Positions 1-6,381 of a stretch of DNA of 6,745 nucleotides are shown here, piece by piece (position 1 is the stretch's first letter; each line of letters opens with the position of its first letter). The position numbers and the translations under genes were made by a program. The stretch spans positions 1-6,745 of the forward strand of contig JAOPWF010000070.1 in the NCBI GenBank assembly GCA_025965815.1, written 5' to 3'. The DNA is from Mycobacterium sp. Lineage in GTDB: Bacteria; Actinomycetota; Actinomycetes; Mycobacteriales; Mycobacteriaceae. The notes under the pieces are model-generated. The model worked only from the letters and a program-made list of their open reading frames with translations. It ran no database searches and had not been told where the DNA came from.

Positions 1-4
1 GTGT

Positions 5-10
5 GGAGGG
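5..10 (+). promoter_or_regulatory. Ribosome binding site of the Wzz-like gene
   Basis: GGAGGG lies 3 bases before ATG 14. The match to anti-Shine-Dalgarno is strong but the spacing is shorter than ideal. It supports ATG 14 as the start, even though no in-frame stop is visible between the window edge and that codon. Confidence 0.5.
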
Positions 11-13
11 CCG

Positions 14-1450
14 ATGAATCTTGCGATTAAGCGCCACGTCGAACAGGTCCGGAGACGGTGGTGGTTGGTTTTGCTAGTCACTGGACTTGCTGTGGTTGCG
101 GCACTAGCTTCGCAGCCGGTTCATACAACGTATGTGGGAAAGTCGACACTCGTGCAGTCTTCGCCTGGGCGGTCTCCTGATCAGGATATAATCACGGTCA
201 TCGGGTACGCGACCCTGTTCAACGACCCAGCGACGCAAGACCGGTTGAGGGTCAAAAAGAGCATCCCCAAGGATGTCACCCTCGACGCCCGCACGGTTCC
301 TGGTAGCTCGATCTTGACTGTCGAGGCCACCGCTACCGACCCAGAAGTCGCGCAACACGCGGCCACGAGCATGGCCGCGGCCTTCCGTGAAGACCTCACC
401 CCGCCCGGGCAAATTACATTGGATAGCGCGATCGCAGACATCCAGCGCCAATTGCTTGAGCTGCAACAATCCTTCCCGGATACGGCCGCGCTGACGCAGA
501 AGGCGACTTCATTGCAGGACAACATCGACTCGCTCCGATTCTCCTTGACTAACCGGCTCTATGACCTCCAGCCAGAGGCCGGAGTACGACAGGTCCCACC
601 GCGCCTTGCGTACAACCTGGCGCTCGGGGCCGCGGGCGGACTGCTGCTCGGCATCCTCGCCGCCGTGGGAATGGCCGCCGTCTCGACACGGATAAGCAGT
701 TCGACAGATCTTCGGGAGAAGACGGCCATTGAACCGTTGGTTGAGGTGCCCAGTGCTCGTTCGGTTCGACAGAGCGCGCTGCGCGAAGACCGCATCCGCA
801 CGCTTGCCAACATCGTTAGTAGTCAAGATTCGCCTGGCTCGTTTGTCATTGCCCTAACGGATAGCCGTGGCGTGCGCGGAGCGGCGGGCATCGCTGAGGC
901 GCTCGCAAAGGTGTTGGCGCAGCAGGAGTATCGAACTGTCCTGGTCTTTGCCGACGATGACGCGTCGCAGTCAGCCGAGAATGCAGGCCTCAACCGCGTG
1001 CTTCGCGACACCAAAGTGATTCACCAGATGCTGCATGACGGCGAAGTGGAGTCGCTGAAGATGCTGCTGTGGCCCGGGTTATTCGCCAATCGCTACTCGC
1101 GTATGACCCGCGAGAGAATCGTGGCGATCCTCGATGAGCTTCGCGTGGGCACCGACATCATTGTGATCGCTGCTCCATCGCTCGCCGATTCCACGGATGC
1201 GCAACTGCTGGGTGCCGCCGCGGACTCTACCGTCGTCGTCGTTGACACCGAGTCGTCACGAGCCGGCGATGTCACCTCAGCCGTTGACGTCCTGGGCAGG
1301 GCGCGCGCTGAGTTCCTTGGAGTGGTGTTGGTCCACGGGACCTACGCGCAGTCGGCCAGGTCAACATTCTCCACGCGGTGGCCATCGTCGCCCGCCAATG
1401 AAACACCGGGCCAGGGGTCGGCCCCGAGACACACCCACACCGGTGCGTAG
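14..1450 (+). CDS. Wzz-type polysaccharide co-polymerase with degenerate tyrosine-kinase/ParA-like cytoplasmic domain
   Basis: This 478-residue membrane protein is likely to control chain length or export of a surface polysaccharide. A basic N-terminus (KRHVEQVRRRWW) leads into membrane helix 1 (about residues 17-33). An extracytoplasmic domain follows, with a predicted helical, coiled-coil-like stretch at about 136-178. A proline-containing approach (PEAG..QVPP) precedes membrane helix 2 (about 199-223, NLALGAAGGLLLG), as is typical of Wzz proteins. Residues 276-440 follow the order of a bacterial tyrosine kinase or ParA-like ATPase: strand, loop, helix, TVLVFADDD, then DIIVIAAPS and VVVVDTE. 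The loop where Walker A should lie (DSRGVRGAAG, 283-292) has no GKS/T lysine, and the Walker B-like strand lacks the usual IDTPP. The C-terminus has no tyrosine cluster, so kinase activity is doubtful. The length lies between Wzz-only proteins and full Wzz-kinase fusions. ATG 14 follows GGAGGG at 5-10, but the frame stays open to the window edge, so a start further upstream cannot be excluded. Confidence 0.88.
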   Translation: MNLAIKRHVEQVRRRWWLVLLVTGLAVVAALASQPVHTTYVGKSTLVQSSPGRSPDQDIITVIGYATLFNDPATQDRLRVKKSIPKDVTLDARTVPGSSILTVEATATDPEVAQHAATSMAAAFREDLTPPGQITLDSAIADIQRQLLELQQSFPDTAALTQKATSLQDNIDSLRFSLTNRLYDLQPEAGVRQVPPRLAYNLALGAAGGLLLGILAAVGMAAVSTRISSSTDLREKTAIEPLVEVPSARSVRQSALREDRIRTLANIVSSQDSPGSFVIALTDSRGVRGAAGIAEALAKVLAQQEYRTVLVFADDDASQSAENAGLNRVLRDTKVIHQMLHDGEVESLKMLLWPGLFANRYSRMTRERIVAILDELRVGTDIIVIAAPSLADSTDAQLLGAAADSTVVVVDTESSRAGDVTSAVDVLGRARAEFLGVVLVHGTYAQSARSTFSTRWPSSPANETPGQGSAPRHTHTGA

Positions 1451-1459
1451 TCGGTATCG

Positions 1460-2965
1460 ATGAGCGGATTGCATGCTGCAACCAGCACGCCGGCGCGGGC
1501 ATGGCTGCTCGCGGCCGCTGTGGTGGGGATCATCGGTGCCGCGGCGGCGGCGCCGCTGGTTGGCCCGTCCCTCGGCAAAATGCTCTTTGTGGGAGCCGCC
1601 GCTCTCGCGCTCGGAGCACTCGCCCTGCGCAGCCCGGTCTTCGCCACCTTGTTGCTTCTTGTGACGATCTTTCTATTCCTCCCCCTACGGAATACTGGGC
1701 ACCTCGTCATCGACCTGAACAAGCCCCCGTTCGCTTTGCTGATCGTCTCGACGGCGCTCTGGTTGTACCGCAACCCCGGCCGATTGCGGGGCATCGGTGC
1801 GGTCGAGTGGGCGATGGCGTTATACCTGATATGGAACATCTACTCGATGTTCGCGCTGCACGAGTACACCCCGGGTTTGCAAAGACCCACCAACTTTGCT
1901 TTTTCGGTGCCCAGGTTCATCCTCACCTCTGCGCTGATCCCGTTCGTGTTGTACGCGGTCGGGCGCTACACATTCGACCGGGCGGCGGCGGTGCGCACAG
2001 CGTTTTGGGTGATTCTGGCGACGGCGGCCTACTCGGCCATGATGAGCATCATTTCATTCACTGGTCCGACCGAGTGGGTCTGGCCGCGCTACTCCGAAAG
2101 CGACCAGGAGGGTTGGTTTGGCCGGGCCGTGGGCGTCTTCAACCAGCCGGTCGTCAACGGAATGGTATTGGCGCTCGGATTCGCCGTCGCAATGTTTCTG
2201 GCAAGCCGGCGCAGCGAACCGGCATGGCGCAGGCTCATGGCATTCGTGGTCGCCGTCGGCTGCGGCTGCGGCATCTACCTGACGTACACCCGGGCGGCCT
2301 GGCTCAGCCTGGCGGCCGTGCTCATCATCGGCGCAACTCTGGCAAGTGGATTCCGCAAGGGGTTCATCACGGTCCTCTGCCTGGTGATGACGATGATCGC
2401 CATCAACTGGTCGGTGTTCACGAGCACCGACCGCGAAGCCGGTGGCGTGGCCTCCCCGGATGAGGTCCAGGACCGGCTCAATGCCAACGAGACCGGGCTC
2501 TGGGCCGCCGCACAGAAACCCCTCACCGGCTGGGGGATCGGCCGGTTTGACGCCGTCAACACCTATCACCATCAGCAGTGGTCCACGGAGACGCCGTGGA
2601 TCATGGGCTACGGAGAGTCCTCACACCAAACCGAGATGGGAATCCTGGTCGAATTGGGCTTGATCGGACTCGTGCTGTGGATTTGCGTGCTGACGCTACT
2701 TGCAAACCGACTATGGAAGGCCTACCGGACGCTCCCGGTCGACGATATTTGCGGCAAACCGCTAGCAGTCATTGCGATCATGGGATTGGCCGTTTTCGTT
2801 TGCACCGGGTTGACCGTCGACCTCCGTAACTCGGACTTCGACTTTCCGAGGGGCGCCATATTCTTGCTCGCGGGCATCACCATTGGCTGGTACGAACGCC
2901 ACAAGCGCCGACAGGCGGCCGCGGGCGGCGACTTCGCTGAACAGGTACGGCCGCGGCATGCCTAA
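1460..2965 (+). CDS. O-antigen ligase/polymerase (Wzy-like) family membrane protein
   Basis: This 501-residue, very hydrophobic protein has about 12-14 predicted membrane helices (for example near residues 15-35, 39-57, 59-76, 114-133, 150-168, 179-200, 231-248, 257-275, 280-297, 300-318, 396-416, 434-453 and 464-477). The family signature is the large outer loop and its edges. GRAVGVFNQP (221-230) and TYTRAAWLSLA (275-285) precede a hydrophilic loop at about 319-392. That loop contains RLNANETGLWAAAQKPLTGWGIGRF-like sequence (the PLTGWG core is at 354-359) and SSHQTEMGILVELG (387-400), matching the Wzy_C pattern of PLxGxG followed by a His and ELGxxG. Members polymerise lipid-linked repeat units or ligate glycans to acceptors, using an outside-facing active site. 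Placed directly after a Wzz-like gene, polymerase is the better guess; sequence alone does not separate it from a ligase. ATG 1460 lies 9 bases after the previous stop with no clear Shine-Dalgarno, which suggests coupled translation. Confidence 0.88.
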   Translation: MSGLHAATSTPARAWLLAAAVVGIIGAAAAAPLVGPSLGKMLFVGAAALALGALALRSPVFATLLLLVTIFLFLPLRNTGHLVIDLNKPPFALLIVSTALWLYRNPGRLRGIGAVEWAMALYLIWNIYSMFALHEYTPGLQRPTNFAFSVPRFILTSALIPFVLYAVGRYTFDRAAAVRTAFWVILATAAYSAMMSIISFTGPTEWVWPRYSESDQEGWFGRAVGVFNQPVVNGMVLALGFAVAMFLASRRSEPAWRRLMAFVVAVGCGCGIYLTYTRAAWLSLAAVLIIGATLASGFRKGFITVLCLVMTMIAINWSVFTSTDREAGGVASPDEVQDRLNANETGLWAAAQKPLTGWGIGRFDAVNTYHHQQWSTETPWIMGYGESSHQTEMGILVELGLIGLVLWICVLTLLANRLWKAYRTLPVDDICGKPLAVIAIMGLAVFVCTGLTVDLRNSDFDFPRGAIFLLAGITIGWYERHKRRQAAAGGDFAEQVRPRHA

Positions 2966-4007
2966 ACGGCGGGCGCTGTGGGCGAGCACCGAAGCGCCAG
3001 GCGGCATCGCCACCTACGTGCGGGTCATGCAGCTGACGCCACTGTGGACCGACTGGAACATTCAGCACATCGTCACCCACCGAGACGGCTCCGCCCCGGC
3101 GAAAATCCTTGTATTCGCCCGTGGCGCACTGCTCTTCATCGCCGAATTGATCCGCTTCCGTCCCGGTGTAGTGCACCTGCACGCGGCAAGTAGATCCAGC
3201 TTCATGCGGAAGGCGATCCTGCTGTGGACAAGCCGGCTCGCCCGCGTCCCCGTCGTCATTCATATGCACGGTTCCAGTTTCCAGGTGTACTACGAGAATT
3301 CACCGCGAGTGACACGGGCGGTAATCCGCGCCACCCTGTGCCGGGCAAGCGCTGTCGTGGCGCTCGGCGAAACTCGGGCTGCCTGGCTCCAGGCGGTCGC
3401 TCCGGCCGCGCGGATAACCACAATCCCCAACGCGGTTCAACCCGCCGGCCGTTCCGTCCAGCCCGCGCCTGGAATGCCAGTCGGTGTGGTTTTCCTCGGC
3501 GTCATCGGCGACCGCAAGGGCACATTCAGGCTGCTCGACGCCTGGGTGCGGCTGGGCAGAGAGGCCGCCACCTTAACAATCGCCGGCGACGGCGAGATGG
3601 AGCGGGCCCGGCGGCGACTCAAGGAACTTCATTTGGAAGATACCGTCGAGGTGCTCGAATGGCTGTCGGAGAGCGAGGTCTGCGACCTCCTCCACCGTTC
3701 GCAGGTGCTTGTACTGCCATCGCGTCACGAAGGTCAGCCGATGTCGGTGCTGGAGGCCATGGCCCGGGGCCTATGCATCGTCGCCGGCGACGTCGGCGGA
3801 CTGCCGGACATGATCGGCGGCGGGTGCGGGGTCCTCGTCGCGCCCGACGACATCGAGGCGATTGCTGCCGCTTTGCGGCTTGTCATTCGCGACCATGAGT
3901 TACGCGCCCGTTACGGTGCCGCCGCTTACGCGCGATTCGCGGACAAGTTCGATGTTCGCACCGTCTGGCGCCAACTCGACACACTCTATTGCGAGGTCTC
4001 TCGATGA
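2958..4007 (+). CDS. Glycosyltransferase family 4 (GT-B), first of three
   Basis: This 349-residue retaining-type glycosyltransferase probably acts in the cytoplasm or at the inner membrane face, adding a sugar to a lipid-linked intermediate. The acceptor-side domain opens with a glycine-rich loop (GGIATYV, 15-21) and has HMHGSS at 102-107. The donor-side domain begins with VVFLGVIGDRKG (177-188), where the R-K pair sits at the usual nucleotide-sugar phosphate site. It carries IAGDGEMERA (208-217) and a complete EX7E motif, E258-GQPMSVL-E266, followed by GDVGGLPDMI. Donor and acceptor cannot be read from the sequence. I chose ATG 2958, which overlaps the Wzy-like gene by 8 bases (ATGCCTAA) and starts just before the first Rossmann strand. 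An in-frame start at 2883 would add 25 residues without family character. A weak AGGT lies about 11 bases upstream. The gene contains two rare TTA codons. Confidence 0.9.
   Translation: MPKRRALWASTEAPGGIATYVRVMQLTPLWTDWNIQHIVTHRDGSAPAKILVFARGALLFIAELIRFRPGVVHLHAASRSSFMRKAILLWTSRLARVPVVIHMHGSSFQVYYENSPRVTRAVIRATLCRASAVVALGETRAAWLQAVAPAARITTIPNAVQPAGRSVQPAPGMPVGVVFLGVIGDRKGTFRLLDAWVRLGREAATLTIAGDGEMERARRRLKELHLEDTVEVLEWLSESEVCDLLHRSQVLVLPSRHEGQPMSVLEAMARGLCIVAGDVGGLPDMIGGGCGVLVAPDDIEAIAAALRLVIRDHELRARYGAAAYARFADKFDVRTVWRQLDTLYCEVSR
3993..3997 (+). promoter_or_regulatory. Ribosome binding site deciding the start at 4004
   Basis: GAGGT lies 6 bases before ATG 4004, inside the end of the preceding glycosyltransferase gene. 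Its ideal spacing favours ATG 4004 over the in-frame TTG at 3989. Confidence 0.65.
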
Positions 4008-5161
4008 ACGGGCGTCCAATCCGTGTGCAGTTTGTCGTCGCCGATATGCGTTTCGGCGGCGCCCAGCGGCATGAGACCACCTTGCTGCCGCGGATGGACC
4101 CGGCACGGTTCACGCCGTCGGTCATCTGCATCGGCGAGGAAGGCGGCCTGTTCGCCGCTCTGCCCGCGGCAGGGATCGAAGCCAGGGCATTGCATCTGAG
4201 CGGCAAGCGAAATGCGGTGCGCGCGCTACGCGAACTGGTCTCGATCACGCGGCGTGCGCGGCCCGATATCGTGGTGATGCGGAGCTACAACGCAGAAATC
4301 CTGGGCCGCATCGCGGCCCGCATTACGGGCGTTGAACACACCATCATGTGGGTTCACAACATCGGCGATCCCAAGCCGCGCAGTAGAGTCCGCACCGCAG
4401 TAGATCATGCGCTAACCCGTTGGACGAGCGCCTATTTCGGGGTTGCAGAGGCGCAACGGCGGTATCTGGTGGACGAACTCGGCTACCCCGACGACAAGAT
4501 TCACATCATCCACAACGGAGTAGATCCGGCGCTCTTCGAGGTCAACACCGACCGCGGCGTCCTCGCCGAATTTGGGTTCGCCGAAGGCGACCCCGTGGTC
4601 GGGATAGTTGCTGCGCTCCGTCCGGAGAAGGACCACGCCACGCTGCTGCGTGCCGCCGGCATCGTGCTCCACGAGATGCCCCGAGCAAGGTTCCTCGTTA
4701 TCGGCGAGGGCGCGACGCGTCCCGATCTTGAAGCGCTGTGCTCCGAACTACGGATCGCACCGAACGTCCACTTCGCCGGTGCACGTGGCGACATTGCTCG
4801 ATTGCTCGGCGCGATAGATGTTTTCGCGTTGAGCTCGGTCACGGTGGAATGTTTTCCGATCGCGCTTCTCGAGGCCATGGCCTGCGCCCGACCAGCGGTC
4901 TGCACCGCTGTCGGCGGTATCGCCGAAATGATCAACCACGGTGAATCCGGATACCTCGTGCCACCGAAGGATCCGCAACAGCTCGCCGCTCGACTCGTGA
5001 GCTTGTTGTCGGACCCACAAACGGCACATCGTATGGGCCGCGCTGGCCGTGACCGCGTTGAGGCCGAGTTTAATCTGGATCGGAGCGTCGCCGCGGCGGA
5101 ACAGGCCATGGAGGACGTGGTCTTCGGTCGTGGCGTACTGAGTGAAAGCGCTAAAGGATGA
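4004..5161 (+). CDS. Glycosyltransferase family 4 (GT-B), second of three
   Basis: This 385-residue protein has a full GT4 layout. The N-terminal Rossmann domain starts RVQFVVADMRFGGAQRH (7-23), with the FGGAQ glycine loop typical of the family. A hinge strand with IIHNGVDP (168-175) follows. The donor domain has GIVAALRPEKDH (200-211), whose R-x-E-K-D places the basic residues for the donor phosphates, then VIGEG (232-236) and ECFPIALLE (282-290), a canonical EX7E pair of E282 and E290. TAVGGIAEMI and GYLVPPKDP complete the usual C-terminal block. It should add one sugar to the growing repeat unit; the linkage is unknown. ATG 4004 overlaps the previous stop as ATGA, which suggests translational coupling. 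It is clearly distinct from its two glycosyltransferase neighbours outside the shared motifs, so they look like separate specificities and not recent duplicates. Confidence 0.92.
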   Translation: MNGRPIRVQFVVADMRFGGAQRHETTLLPRMDPARFTPSVICIGEEGGLFAALPAAGIEARALHLSGKRNAVRALRELVSITRRARPDIVVMRSYNAEILGRIAARITGVEHTIMWVHNIGDPKPRSRVRTAVDHALTRWTSAYFGVAEAQRRYLVDELGYPDDKIHIIHNGVDPALFEVNTDRGVLAEFGFAEGDPVVGIVAALRPEKDHATLLRAAGIVLHEMPRARFLVIGEGATRPDLEALCSELRIAPNVHFAGARGDIARLLGAIDVFALSSVTVECFPIALLEAMACARPAVCTAVGGIAEMINHGESGYLVPPKDPQQLAARLVSLLSDPQTAHRMGRAGRDRVEAEFNLDRSVAAAEQAMEDVVFGRGVLSESAKG

Positions 5162-6366
5162 AGCGCCACATACTGATCCTCGTCGAGAACTTTTCGGTGC
5201 CGCGCGACCGTCGTGTCTGGCAGGAGAGCCAGGCGTTGGCCGGCGCGGGGTTCAAGGTCACGGTGATCTGCCCGACCGGCTCTGATCGAGACCTCGAACG
5301 TGAAGCCGTGATCGAAGGGGTCCGTATCCTGCGTTATCCGTTGCGTGCGGCCTCCGGCGGGCCGCTCGGCTACGTACGGGAGTACACGGTCGCGCTGTGG
5401 CATACGCTGCGGCTGGCGATGAAGGTACGGCGTGAAGGCCGCATCGACGTCGTGCATGCGTGTAACCCCCCGGATCTGCTGTTCCTGGTCGCATTGGCAC
5501 TACGTCTCGGTGGCACGCGGTTCGTATTCGACCACCACGACCTGGTACCCGAACTGTTCCTTTCGCGCTTTCCCCGCGGCGGGCGAATCCTCTATCAGCT
5601 GACCCGATATCTTGAACGACTTACGTTCGCAACTGCCGATGCGGTGATCTCGACGAACGAAAGCTATAGGCGCGTCGCGACCGAGCGCGGCAAATTGTCC
5701 GCCGACCGTGTCGTCGTGGTGCGCAATGCACCTGACCTGACCCGTTTCACCCCTCGGGAGCCGGACTTCAGCCTGCGTCGAGGCAAACCGTATCTGCTCG
5801 CGTACCTCGGCGTAATGGGGCACGCCGACGGGCTGGACTACGCACTACGGGTGCTGCGTCTGTTGCGCGACGAGATTGGACGTGACGACATCCATTGCAT
5901 CCTCATGGGTGCGGGCGATGCATATGACGAGACAGTGGCGCTCAGTCAGCAACTCGGAGTCGCTGACATCGTGGATTTTCCCGGCTGGGTAGGCGACGAG
6001 TTCATTCAGCGATGTCTATCAACTGCCGACGTGTGTCTGGCGCCAGATCCGCTGAACGCGTTCAACAACGTGTCAACGATGATGAAGGTGGCCGAATATA
6101 TGGCCATGGGCCGGCCGATCGTGTCCTTCGACCTCCACGAGACGCGCGTGTCGGCCGGCGATGCGGCAGTATACGTCGCGGCCAACGACGCACGCGCCTT
6201 CGCGAAGGCGATCGACACCCTGCTGCAAGACCCCGAGCGGCGTCGGCAGATGGGCGAGTTGGGCCGCCGCAGGGTCGAACAGGAACTTTCCTGGCAGGTG
6301 TCCCGTCGGGCCCTCGTGCGGTTATATCAACAGATGCTCGGCGAACAATTGGTCGGCGCGGACTAG
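5158..6366 (+). CDS. Glycosyltransferase family 4-like (GT-B), third of three, with atypical EX7E region
   Basis: This 402-residue protein begins with ILILVENFSVPRDRRVWQE (5-23), a start common in exopolysaccharide glycosyltransferases. It has VVHACNPPDLL (98-108), DHHDLVPELF (125-134), VISTNES (163-169) and the hinge VVRNAPD (187-193). The donor-domain opening is LAYLGVMGHADGLDYAL (214-230). The catalytic region reads NNVSTMMKVAEYMAMGRPIV (303-322): E313 matches the second Glu of EX7E, but position 305, where the first Glu should be, is Val. This N-x-x-S-T-x-x-K-x-x-E-Y-M pattern recurs in a WbuB-like branch of GT4, so the enzyme is probably active. The start is ATG 5158, in an ATGA overlap with the upstream gene. 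AAAGG directly abuts the ATG, too close for a normal Shine-Dalgarno, so re-initiation after the upstream stop is likely. The stop is TAG at 6364-6366. Confidence 0.9.
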   Translation: MKRHILILVENFSVPRDRRVWQESQALAGAGFKVTVICPTGSDRDLEREAVIEGVRILRYPLRAASGGPLGYVREYTVALWHTLRLAMKVRREGRIDVVHACNPPDLLFLVALALRLGGTRFVFDHHDLVPELFLSRFPRGGRILYQLTRYLERLTFATADAVISTNESYRRVATERGKLSADRVVVVRNAPDLTRFTPREPDFSLRRGKPYLLAYLGVMGHADGLDYALRVLRLLRDEIGRDDIHCILMGAGDAYDETVALSQQLGVADIVDFPGWVGDEFIQRCLSTADVCLAPDPLNAFNNVSTMMKVAEYMAMGRPIVSFDLHETRVSAGDAAVYVAANDARAFAKAIDTLLQDPERRRQMGELGRRRVEQELSWQVSRRALVRLYQQMLGEQLVGAD

Positions 6367-6367
6367 C

Positions 6368-6373
6368 GAGGTG
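6368..6373 (+). promoter_or_regulatory. Ribosome binding site of the methyltransferase gene
   Basis: GAGGTG lies 8 bases before ATG 6382, within the 15-base gap after the third glycosyltransferase. It supports ATG 6382 as the start. It also indicates that this gene has its own initiation signal and does not depend only on stop-start coupling. Confidence 0.65.
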
Positions 6374-6381
6374 CAACGAGC

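Noticed and set aside
1541..1552. Four GCG repeats as a possible phase-variation tract
   Set aside because: It is only four trinucleotide units encoding part of an alanine run in a membrane helix; gain or loss would stay in frame, so it is no on/off switch.
1342..1839. 165-codon - strand frame across the Wzz/Wzy junction
   Set aside because: It runs antisense to two well-supported genes with no ribosome binding site or motif that I could recognise.
1501..2463. 320-codon + strand frame inside the Wzy-like gene
   Set aside because: The translation is Arg/Gly/His-rich with no domain, and it is fully contained in a gene with clear membrane helices and family motifs.
2883..2957. Upstream in-frame start for the first glycosyltransferase
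   Set aside because: It would overlap the Wzy-like gene by 83 bases and add 25 residues of no family character; ATG 2958 fits the family N-terminus and the tight junction pattern.
3989..4003. TTG start five codons upstream for the second glycosyltransferase
   Set aside because: ATG 4004 has GAGGT at 6 bases and forms an ATGA overlap, so the TTG is unnecessary.
3753..4882. Identical 12-base word GAGGCCATGGCC in the first two glycosyltransferase genes (3753-3764 and 4871-4882)
   Set aside because: Both copies encode EAMA after the EX7E motif; shared protein constraint and GC-rich codons explain it without a recent duplication.
4501..5457. 318-codon open frame on the - strand
   Set aside because: It lies antisense to the second and third glycosyltransferase genes, shows no recognisable motif and has low-complexity Arg/Ser/Pro-rich translation. 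Such frames are common opposite GC-rich genes.
6364..6381. Possible terminator between the third glycosyltransferase and the methyltransferase
   Set aside because: The gap is 15 bases with no hairpin and no T-run, and it holds a good ribosome binding site.
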